Source: a virus. Taken from it: 26,965 bases of DNA. This document shows positions 1 to 6,701 of this stretch, piece by piece. Positions within the stretch are counted from its first letter, which is position 1. Every line of letters begins with the position of its first letter. The notes beneath the pieces were generated by a model, which had not been told where the DNA came from, ran no database searches, and was given only the letters and a program-made list of their open reading frames with translations. Location of the stretch: positions 1 to 26,965 of the IMG/VR virus record IMGVR_UViG_3300046028_006360; one strand, written 5' to 3'. The translations under genes and the position numbers were made by a program.

Positions 1-1191
1 GCTGAGTTGTTTGAAGAACTCTATGTCAAGTACGAAAAACAAAAAGGCCTCCGTAAGAAAACGATGAGCGCCGAAGAAGTGTTCAAGAGTGGTATACTAA
101 AAGAGCGCACAGACACGGGTCGAATATATCTCGTATTCATTGATAATGTCATGAACCAAGGACCTTTTGATCCTGAGTACCATACGATTTATCAAAGTAA
201 CTTGTGCTGTGAGATCCTATTACCCACACGTTCATTTAAGCGATTAGACGACGATAGTGGACGCATAGCGTTATGTACACTGGGATCTATCAACTGGGGA
301 TCGTTCCGCAATCCAGAGGATATGCGTAGAGCCTGTAGGATTCTACAGCGTAGCCTGTGTAACATTCTTGACTATCAAGATTTCTTGTCGATACAGAGTA
401 AACTGTCTAACGATGAGATACAACCACTAGGTATCGGTGTCACTAATCTTGCCTACTGGCATGCCAAGCGTGGTTTGAAGTATGGCGAGAAAGATGCACT
501 ACAGGATGTTAAAACATGGATGGAGCATCAAGCCTTCTACTTAACAGAAGCCACTGTGGAGTTGGCCAAAGAACGTGGCCCGTGTACAGAAAGTCATAAA
601 ACTAGATATGGTCAAGGCACATTCCCCTGGGAACTTCGTGCCAAGGGCGTTAATGAACTAGCAGACTTCGCTCCTGAACTTGATTGGGAAACACTACGTG
701 GTAATATGAAGCAGTACGGTGTGCGTAATGCCACATTGATGGCCATTGCCCCTGTTGAAAGTTCAAGTGTTGTTATTAACTCAACCAATGGCATTGAAAT
801 GCCCATGAGCCTGATATCAGTTAAAGAATCCAAAGCAGGATCACTCACACAAGTAGTGCCCGAATATCACAAGTTGAAAAACAAATATCAACTGATGTGG
901 GCACAAAAAGACTGCATTGGCTATTTGAAAACCGCATGTGTGTTGGCTGCTTATATTGACCAGTCAATTTCGACCAACACATTCTACAATCCAGCGCACT
1001 GGCCTGATCGCAAGGTGCCTACCACACTGATTGCTCGCAACCTAATGCAAGCACATCACTGGGGACTCAAGACATTCTACTACAGCCTTATCAACAAGGC
1101 CGGCAGTAAAATGATCAAAGAAGATGCACCTGCGCCCATGCTTGAGATTGATTTTGATCTCGAAGAAGATTGTGAAGCTTGTAAACTTTAA
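1..1191 (+). CDS. nrdA: Ribonucleotide reductase class Ia alpha subunit, C-terminal part (5' end outside window)
   Basis: Large catalytic subunit that reduces ribonucleoside diphosphates to deoxyribonucleotides with NrdB. The reading frame is open from the first base, so this is the C-terminal ~396 residues of a protein normally ~750 aa. Visible hallmarks are SNLCCEI (matching the N437-C439-E441 active site of E. coli NrdA), ALCTLGS (the C462 redox partner region), the TLMAIAPVESSS phosphate-binding stretch, the tandem tyrosines in TFYYS that relay the radical, and the C-terminal redox tail DCEACKL with two cysteines. It fits the nrdB and glutaredoxin genes downstream, although five other genes lie between nrdA and nrdB. 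Family identification is certain; the phage origin is inferred from neighbours. Confidence 0.97.
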   Translation, partial: AELFEELYVKYEKQKGLRKKTMSAEEVFKSGILKERTDTGRIYLVFIDNVMNQGPFDPEYHTIYQSNLCCEILLPTRSFKRLDDDSGRIALCTLGSINWGSFRNPEDMRRACRILQRSLCNILDYQDFLSIQSKLSNDEIQPLGIGVTNLAYWHAKRGLKYGEKDALQDVKTWMEHQAFYLTEATVELAKERGPCTESHKTRYGQGTFPWELRAKGVNELADFAPELDWETLRGNMKQYGVRNATLMAIAPVESSSVVINSTNGIEMPMSLISVKESKAGSLTQVVPEYHKLKNKYQLMWAQKDCIGYLKTACVLAAYIDQSISTNTFYNPAHWPDRKVPTTLIARNLMQAHHWGLKTFYYSLINKAGSKMIKEDAPAPMLEIDFDLEEDCEACKL

Positions 1192-1199
1192 TTTATAAA

Positions 1200-1931
1200 A
1201 TGTTTGAGTTACAATATTTTTGGATTTTTTGGCTGGTACAACTGCATGTTTTTACCACTTGTTTTTCTATCTATGTTCATAGATCTGTTGCACACAGACA
1301 TTTTTTGATATCTAAACCATTGGGATATTTTTTTAGAATTGTACTATGGATTTCTGGAACACTGGGGCCAAATTGGGCAGAGACTTACACCAGTAGACAT
1401 CGTAAACATCATGCAACCAGCGACACAAAAAATGACGGTCAGAGTCCACATCATCTAACGCTTAAACAAATGTGTCAACCGTGGAAGGCTGACCAGGATG
1501 AAGTTAAAAAGTATTGCCCAGACATTCAAACTCCAGATGACTGGATGCAAAAAACATTGCATGAAAAATATAGGTTTGCAGGTCCGTGGGTGCAACATCT
1601 AGTTGCAGGCATTTTGTTTGGATATCTGGGAGCAGTATTATCATTGGTATTACATTTATTAACTAAAAATTGGCTAGGTGTATTCATTGGCAACTATGCT
1701 TTTCATAAATTTGGGTTTGAGTATGCTGGCCATAAAAATTTAAATGACAAATCAAAGAATTTGTTTCCGATTGGAATCCTACTAGGTGGCGAAGAACTTC
1801 ACAACAATCACCATAATATGCCATATAGACCTAATTATAGACATAGGTGGTTTGAAGTTGATATTGGATATGTTTATGCTAAAATATTTGAAATATTTGG
1901 GCTGTTAAAAATTTCAAAGGAAAAATCATAA
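1200..1931 (+). CDS. Membrane fatty acid (acyl-CoA type) desaturase
   Basis: Integral-membrane di-iron desaturase of the delta-9 acyl-CoA desaturase superfamily, expected to introduce double bonds into acyl chains. All three histidine boxes are present: H27-RSVA-H32, HRKHH at about 67-71, and ELHNNHH near residue 200. Hydrophobic segments lie at about 6-25, 41-56 and 132-170. The 243-aa length is short for bacterial homologues (about 270-400), with a compact middle region. The ATG at 1200 follows the nrdA stop by 8 nt and has no Shine-Dalgarno sequence. The gene is visibly more A+T-rich than its neighbours, consistent with separate acquisition. It probably alters host membrane fluidity. The substrate (acyl-CoA, acyl-ACP or lipid-bound) cannot be told from sequence. 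Confidence 0.9.
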   Translation: MFELQYFWIFWLVQLHVFTTCFSIYVHRSVAHRHFLISKPLGYFFRIVLWISGTLGPNWAETYTSRHRKHHATSDTKNDGQSPHHLTLKQMCQPWKADQDEVKKYCPDIQTPDDWMQKTLHEKYRFAGPWVQHLVAGILFGYLGAVLSLVLHLLTKNWLGVFIGNYAFHKFGFEYAGHKNLNDKSKNLFPIGILLGGEELHNNHHNMPYRPNYRHRWFEVDIGYVYAKIFEIFGLLKISKEKS

Positions 1932-1935
1932 AGAA

Positions 1936-2127
1936 ATGAATAGTGTAGAAAAAGTCTGGGCACGAGCCACAGGCCACCTAATGGGGCACACAGACGATGA
2001 CCGTCCTGATGTGCCCATTTTAACCTTACGAGAAGCCCGATTGGCCTTGTTCTTCAAGACCTTTTGGGTTATAATACATGTTGTGACTTGTGGGTTCATC
2101 ATAGCAAATACAATAAGGCACTGGTAA
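1936..2127 (+). CDS. Small conserved phage membrane protein
   Basis: A 63-aa protein with a soluble N-terminal half (GHLMGHTDDDRPDVP) and one hydrophobic segment at about 36-58 (FFKTFWVIIHVVTCGFIIANT), ending in RHW. The sequence resembles small single-span proteins that recur in T4-like phages from water samples; I recognise the pattern but no function. It starts 5 nt after the desaturase stop, and its stop overlaps the next start as TAATG, so it is translated within the same operon. Confidence 0.7.
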   Translation: MNSVEKVWARATGHLMGHTDDDRPDVPILTLREARLALFFKTFWVIIHVVTCGFIIANTIRHW

Positions 2128-3068
2128 TGAGTTTTCTTAGTAGGATTGATTGGCACAACCATGATGGTGTAAACCTTGGCATGATCAATGACTTCATGCG
2201 CAATCAATTCTACGACAGAATTCTTTCTCGGTATGTTGCAAACCAACGTTGCACTGACATTGGATTTGGCACAGGCCTGTTGTCAATGTTGGCATTAAAG
2301 CATGGCGCTGAACATGTTCAAGCATTTGAAAGTGACTTAGATCGCTATCAATTGGGTTGCAAAATTATCAAGCAATTGAAGTTACAAGATCGCATTGAGT
2401 TGATCAACGAACGGTATGATCACAACTACAGCCCTAGATCAGTCACATTTACAGAAACTGTAAATGGTAACTTATGGTGGGAAGGCTTATGGAACAGTTT
2501 ACCACGTGGTCACGAAACAGTGTTCTTGCCAGGAACTTATTTTTTAGAAATGTGGGCAGTAGAAATTCCTGCAAGTTTTGCAAAAGGACTTGGCGTACAA
2601 GAACAAACCAATAGAGTTTTTGCCCCGGGCGTAGATGTTGATCCTGCATTTGTGCAAACAGTAAACGAATTGATATGTGAAACTGCTGATTGTGTTTTCA
2701 ATCCCATGATATTGGACAAGTTGACTCCGGGCATCATGCAGTTTGATCGACAAGTTGGTACTGTATGGAACTGGATCCCATACATGCGAGCAGTTCAAGC
2801 TGGATCAGTTGTTGCTAGTTATTCAGCCACGCAATGGGATGAGGATAGAGAATCGTTTACACTTGATGTAGACACTAAAGATTGGCGTGATAAAACAGTG
2901 TTGATTGTGCCGCGCTTGGGCATGGCACAAGACAATGATCGATTGTATTTGGATACCGGACATTGGGGGCCAGGAGAAAGCCCTATAATTTTATCAAACC
3001 CACAAACAAATTTAGTTGTTGAGCATAGTGTAAAAACTGGGCTAATTACATACTCACTGGAACAATAA
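2127..3068 (+). CDS. SAM-dependent methyltransferase, protein-arginine-methyltransferase-like
   Basis: A 313-aa Rossmann-fold methyltransferase. Motif I is DIGFGTG at residues 44-50, followed by LLSMLALKHGAEHV and the acidic residue of FESD that would bind the SAM ribose. The stretch TETVNGNLWWEGL (about 109-121) sits where PRMTs carry their double-E loop, and the C-terminal part looks like a beta-barrel domain, so the closest family is the PRMT type rather than a DNA methyltransferase. The start at 2127 overlaps the previous stop (TAATG); an upstream in-frame ATG at 2064 lies inside the previous gene and is less likely. The substrate is unknown, and an arginine target is inference. Confidence 0.75.
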   Translation: MSFLSRIDWHNHDGVNLGMINDFMRNQFYDRILSRYVANQRCTDIGFGTGLLSMLALKHGAEHVQAFESDLDRYQLGCKIIKQLKLQDRIELINERYDHNYSPRSVTFTETVNGNLWWEGLWNSLPRGHETVFLPGTYFLEMWAVEIPASFAKGLGVQEQTNRVFAPGVDVDPAFVQTVNELICETADCVFNPMILDKLTPGIMQFDRQVGTVWNWIPYMRAVQAGSVVASYSATQWDEDRESFTLDVDTKDWRDKTVLIVPRLGMAQDNDRLYLDTGHWGPGESPIILSNPQTNLVVEHSVKTGLITYSLEQ

Positions 3069-3070
3069 AA

Positions 3071-3721
3071 ATGCTAGAAACCTGTTGTGACATATTAGTA
3101 GATGCGTACAAACGCAATTGGATAACCAGCAGAGATGGCAACATCTCTATTCGTCATCACGACCGTGATCACTTTTACATTACGCCATCGGGTGTGCGTA
3201 AGCAAACACTTCAGCCTGACCAGTTTAAGAAAATTCGATTGGTTGATCAGGTCAATCCTGTTCCTCCATTTTTAACAAAGTCCTGGCAAGAAGAATACTA
3301 CACTGATATCAGTACTAACCTAACACCCAGTGGTGAACTTCCCTTGCACTTTGGTTTACAAAAAGAAATGGGTCAGCACTCAACCGATGTTAGAGTGGTT
3401 GTGCATGTACATCCAACTTATTGCATTGCAGCCATGCATGCTGGTATTGATTTGAGCACTATCAGTGATGCGTTTCCAGAGCTCAATCGCTATACTCGGG
3501 TAGCACCCAACGTGGGCGATGTTGCCCCTATCAGCCAAGAACTTGCTGATGCATGTCATAGTAATTTGGGACTGGATCGAGCAGGCAATATCAAATTTGA
3601 TATTGTGGGAATCAAAGGACATGGAGTTGTGGCCATTGATGTCACCCCATGGCGTGCTTATGAACACATTGAAAGATTAGAACACATTTGCAAGATAGTT
3701 CTTGCATCAGGAAAATACTAA
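3071..3721 (+). CDS. Class II aldolase/adducin-domain protein
   Basis: A 216-aa protein of the FucA/AraD/MtnB fold: Zn-dependent aldolases, epimerases or dehydratases acting on phosphorylated sugars. Visible are GNISIR, ITPSGVRK, the catalytic-glutamate region PSGELPLH, the zinc-binding HVHPT, and a later GHG supplying the third histidine. Key residues are intact, so it is probably an active enzyme. An insertion around 58-77 (VNPVPPFLTKSWQEEYYTD) lies between the two N-terminal motifs. It begins 2 nt after the methyltransferase stop. The exact substrate is unknown; fuculose-1-phosphate, ribulose-5-phosphate or methylthioribulose-1-phosphate type reactions are all possible. Confidence 0.85.
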   Translation: MLETCCDILVDAYKRNWITSRDGNISIRHHDRDHFYITPSGVRKQTLQPDQFKKIRLVDQVNPVPPFLTKSWQEEYYTDISTNLTPSGELPLHFGLQKEMGQHSTDVRVVVHVHPTYCIAAMHAGIDLSTISDAFPELNRYTRVAPNVGDVAPISQELADACHSNLGLDRAGNIKFDIVGIKGHGVVAIDVTPWRAYEHIERLEHICKIVLASGKY

Positions 3722-4354
3722 ATGAGCTATATTGTAGGATCATTACCGCCTGTCAAATGCTTTGTCAAAAGAGAATTTCTCTATAACTTTGAAAAAGGTC
3801 ACGGAGAATTAGAACCTGCCATTTGGGTCAGTCTCAAAGCACTACGTGGGCAGGTGTTTCGTATCGAGTCCTTGTTTCCCAACTACGGAGCACTGTATGA
3901 CAAACTGCCCATCCATGCTTATGTGTGGCAAGAAAACTACACAGGCCAGCTACCCATAGACACCTTGCAACTTTGGGACTGCATGGGCTATCGTTTTACT
4001 ATTATTGAAAAAATAGGCTTGCGTAATCTAGGTGTGAAGTTTCTAGGCAAAGACAAAGATTGGCACTACGGAACTTATTTGTTCACCGTGGACTTTTGTG
4101 CTGATGGTATGGATGTGGACACAGGCTTTACTGAAGTTGCAGAAGAACATAAGAGTTTCAACTTTATTAGATTAGAAAACGGGCAGTTTGCTTGCCAACC
4201 CAACAACCGATGTTTGTGGTACGACCAGAGTTTGATTTCGGGCACGGTGAAGTTTCCAGACTTTAAAGCTGCACAAAATCTATGGACAGTGGATGGCACA
4301 CGCAAGTGGTCAGCGGGAGATGATTGGTTTTACACCATAGAAGAAAAAAAATGA
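3722..4354 (+). CDS. Conserved hypothetical phage protein next to nrdB
   Basis: A 210-aa soluble protein with no signal peptide or membrane segment and no motif I can assign. It is rich in aromatic residues (for example HAYVWQENY, LWDCMGYRF, DKDWHYGTY). Length and style resemble proteins found beside ribonucleotide reductase genes in T4-like aquatic phages, but I know no function. The ATG directly follows the aldolase stop (TAAATG), with AGGAAA at 3709-3714 as ribosome binding site. It belongs to the nrdA-nrdB transcription unit. Confidence 0.75.
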   Translation: MSYIVGSLPPVKCFVKREFLYNFEKGHGELEPAIWVSLKALRGQVFRIESLFPNYGALYDKLPIHAYVWQENYTGQLPIDTLQLWDCMGYRFTIIEKIGLRNLGVKFLGKDKDWHYGTYLFTVDFCADGMDVDTGFTEVAEEHKSFNFIRLENGQFACQPNNRCLWYDQSLISGTVKFPDFKAAQNLWTVDGTRKWSAGDDWFYTIEEKK

Positions 4355-4373
4355 ATAAAAGGAAAAAATTAAA

Positions 4374-5474
4374 ATGAGCCAAGCACAATACAACTTATCA
4401 ACCAAAACAGACTATCTACATCGCAAAATGTTCTTGGATCCAGCGGGTCCAGTCACTATTCAACGATTTGAAGAAGTCAAGTACAACAAATTGGCCAAGT
4501 ACGAACAAGAGGCTCGTGGTTTCTTCTGGGTCCCAGAAGAAATTTCATTGAGCAAGGATGCCAATGACTTTAAAGAAGCATCAGAAACTGTCAAGCATAT
4601 CTTTACTGCAAACCTACTACGCCAAACTGCACTGGACAGCTTGCAAGGCCGTGGTCCAGCACAGGTGTTTACTCCTGTAATTAGTATTCCAGAATTGGAA
4701 GCATTGATGTACAACTGGAGTTTCTTTGAAACCAACATTCACAGCCGCAGTTACAGCCACATCATCCGCAACATCTACAATGTGCCCAAGGATGTGTTTA
4801 ATACCATTCATGACACCAAAGAGATTGTGGACATGGCGTCAAGCGTGGGCAAGTATTACGATCACTTGCACATGGTCAACTGCGAAAAAGAACTAGAAGT
4901 TCCTGTCAAAGATCACGGCCACGTCAAAGCTATTTGGATGGCACTCAACGCAAGTTATGCATTAGAAGCATTCCGTTTCATGGTATCATTTGCCACCAGT
5001 CTTGCCATGGTAGAAAATCGTATCTTTATTGGCAACGGCAACATCATTCAGTTGATCCTGCAGGACGAAATCCTGCACAAGGAATGGACTGGGTGGATCA
5101 TCAATCAAGTGGTGAAAGAAGACCCTCGCTTTGCTCAAGCCAAACAAGAATGTGAAGCAGAAGTGTATCAACTGTACCTAGATGTGATCCGTGAAGAAAA
5201 AGAGTGGGCTGACTACCTGTTCAACAAGGGACCAGTGATTGGCCTTAACGCACAAATCTTAAAAGACTTTGTGGATTACACAGCAGCCAATGCCTTGAAA
5301 GAAATTGGCATCAAGTATCTTGAGCCAGCACCACGCTCTACACCTATCCCATGGTTCAACAAGCATGTAGACACCAGCAAGAAACAAACTGCCCTGCAGG
5401 AAAACGAATCAACCAACTATGTGATTGGTGTCATGGGAGATGCTATTGACTACGACGAGTTACCAAATCTATGA
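4374..5474 (+). CDS. nrdB: Ribonucleotide reductase class Ia beta subunit
   Basis: A 366-aa di-iron/tyrosyl-radical subunit partnering NrdA. The ferritin-like ligands are recognisable: D88 in LDSLQGRGP, E119 and H123 in FFETNIHSRSY, the later glutamate in ALEAFRF, and E/H in QDEILHKEW. The radical tyrosine would be Y127 in SRSYSHIIRNIY. Compared with E. coli NrdB (ETIHSRSY) there is one extra residue between the first glutamate and histidine ligands, giving ExxxH rather than ExxH. The C-terminus (AIDYDELPNL) resembles the NrdA-docking tail. The ribosome binding site is AAAAGGAA before the ATG at 4374. The stop overlaps the next start as ATGA. Confidence 0.96.
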   Translation: MSQAQYNLSTKTDYLHRKMFLDPAGPVTIQRFEEVKYNKLAKYEQEARGFFWVPEEISLSKDANDFKEASETVKHIFTANLLRQTALDSLQGRGPAQVFTPVISIPELEALMYNWSFFETNIHSRSYSHIIRNIYNVPKDVFNTIHDTKEIVDMASSVGKYYDHLHMVNCEKELEVPVKDHGHVKAIWMALNASYALEAFRFMVSFATSLAMVENRIFIGNGNIIQLILQDEILHKEWTGWIINQVVKEDPRFAQAKQECEAEVYQLYLDVIREEKEWADYLFNKGPVIGLNAQILKDFVDYTAANALKEIGIKYLEPAPRSTPIPWFNKHVDTSKKQTALQENESTNYVIGVMGDAIDYDELPNL

Positions 5475-5881
5475 TTAACGACGAATGGTTCCAACCAGGT
5501 GGGTTTGCAACCTACAAACACCCAACCCCTATCAGTTATGAAACTGCCACAGACAACGGCACAGTAGACACACTAGAAGGTCCTGTTGCCTACACAGTTG
5601 GTTTTAAGATTATTACAGGACCCAAGGGCGAACGATATCCGGTGAGCCCTATTAAGTTTACGGCCTACTATGATGACAACGGTGATGGTACAGCAACACC
5701 CAAAAAGATCATGAAGGTAGCTCGACTTGCTGACCATGATGGTGTTGTTCGAGCGTCATGGGGTAATTTAGAATATACCAAAGGCAATGATTACATTGTG
5801 AAACATGGTCCTGGCGACTATGGTGTTGTAAAGAAAGATATCTTTGCACAAACTTACGATAAATCAAAAGAAAGAAAATAA
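5471..5881 (+). CDS. PGDYG-domain protein
   Basis: A 136-aa protein with a C-terminal PGDYG motif (DYIVKHGPGDYGVV, about 107-120), the signature of the small PGDYG family found in phages and bacteria. The N-terminal part (about 10-95) has no assigned domain and carries a DDNGDGTATP turn. The start overlaps the nrdB stop (ATGA), so translation is coupled to nrdB. The function of the family is not established; location suggests a link to nucleotide metabolism, which is inference only. Confidence 0.75.
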   Translation: MINDEWFQPGGFATYKHPTPISYETATDNGTVDTLEGPVAYTVGFKIITGPKGERYPVSPIKFTAYYDDNGDGTATPKKIMKVARLADHDGVVRASWGNLEYTKGNDYIVKHGPGDYGVVKKDIFAQTYDKSKERK

Positions 5882-5882
5882 A

Positions 5883-6113
5883 ATGAAAGCAATTGTATGG
5901 TCAAAAGACCAATGCCCCTACTGCGACCAAGCCAAGGCCTTGCTCAAATCACGAAACATTGAATTTGAAGAACGCAACATCCAGCATGACTGGACTCGAG
6001 AACAACTACTAGAAGCAGTACCAAATGCTCGCACAGTACCACAGATCTTTTTAGATGATCAACTGGTGGGCGGGTTCACTGAACTCAGAACAAAACTAAC
6101 AGAAAGCAAATAA
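5883..6113 (+). CDS. grx: Glutaredoxin
   Basis: A 76-aa thioredoxin-fold protein with the CPYC dithiol active site at residues 11-14, the cis-proline motif TVPQIF and the GG(F/Y)TEL glutathione-binding motif near the C-terminus. This is the electron donor that re-reduces NrdA. The start at 5883 was chosen because the glutaredoxin fold begins at MKAIVWSKD; an upstream in-frame ATG at 5844 would add 13 residues lying inside the previous gene. The stop overlaps the next start (TAATG). Confidence 0.95.
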   Translation: MKAIVWSKDQCPYCDQAKALLKSRNIEFEERNIQHDWTREQLLEAVPNARTVPQIFLDDQLVGGFTELRTKLTESK

Positions 6114-6412
6114 TGGAAATTGGAAAAGTTTACACATTCAAACTGAACTCTGGCGAGGAAATGATCGCCAAAGTCATGGACACAGACCCTGGCAATAACC
6201 ATGTCACAATACAAGACCCCGTAAGCGTGGCTCCTGGCCCACAAGGCATGGGACTTGTGCCTAGCATGTTTACCGCAGATCCTGACAAAAATCCCCGGCT
6301 AAATATGAGCTGTGTTGCTATTCATTCATTGACGGATGAAAATGTGCGTATGAAATACATCGAAGCAACCACAGGCATCAAGGTGCCAGAAAAGAAAATC
6401 TTAGTAGGATAA
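6113..6412 (+). CDS. Small conserved phage protein, Sm/SH3-like beta-barrel
   Basis: A 99-aa protein opening MEIGKVYTFKLNSGEEMIAKV, a pattern of short beta strands like the small barrels (Sm-like) of many tailed phages, followed by a proline/glycine-rich loop (VSVAPGPQGMGLVP) and a C-terminal MKYIEATTGI segment. It is co-transcribed between glutaredoxin and the PAAR gene. The Sm-like reading is a fold guess from strand pattern. RNA binding should not be assumed. Confidence 0.65.
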   Translation: MEIGKVYTFKLNSGEEMIAKVMDTDPGNNHVTIQDPVSVAPGPQGMGLVPSMFTADPDKNPRLNMSCVAIHSLTDENVRMKYIEATTGIKVPEKKILVG

Positions 6413-6413
6413 C

Positions 6414-6701
6414 ATGCCAGGAATACAACGAGTGGGTGATGCAAACGGAGCAGGCGGTGTAATTACATCGGGTATTGACTCTGTGCGCATAAACGGAAGA
6501 CCAATTGCCACAACCGGGCAAGGCGTCAGCGCACATCCTTGTTGTGGACGAAGAGGATGCCCTGGCATACATTGCGGACCCTCAACCGCAGGCGGCTCAG
6601 GCACAGTACGAGCTGGTGGAATAGCAGTAAGCCTAACTGGAGATGCAGACACCTGTGGCCATGCACGATCTGGTGGCAGTGGCGATGTTAGGGCAGGATA
6701 A
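6414..6701 (+). CDS. PAAR-repeat protein, tail spike tip
   Basis: A 95-aa glycine-rich PAAR protein, which caps the central spike of contractile tails (T4 gp5.4 counterpart) and sharpens it for membrane piercing. It begins MPGIQRVGDANGAGG and has the repeated short-strand pattern; the histidine/cysteine cluster HPCCGRRGCPGIHC (about 41-54) and the late CGH supply zinc ligands. It has no C-terminal effector extension, so it is structural. The start is 1 nt after the previous stop and the stop overlaps the 705-aa gene (TAATG). It supports a contractile-tailed phage. Confidence 0.9.
   Translation: MPGIQRVGDANGAGGVITSGIDSVRINGRPIATTGQGVSAHPCCGRRGCPGIHCGPSTAGGSGTVRAGGIAVSLTGDADTCGHARSGGSGDVRAG

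Noticed and set aside
2064-2126. Longer N-terminus of the methyltransferase
   Set aside because: The extra 21 residues lie inside the preceding small gene, and the TAATG overlap at 2127 is the typical arrangement in this genome.
6378-6652. Open frames on the minus strand opposite the PAAR gene
   Set aside because: They mirror a glycine-rich coding region, have no ribosome binding site, and cross real genes.
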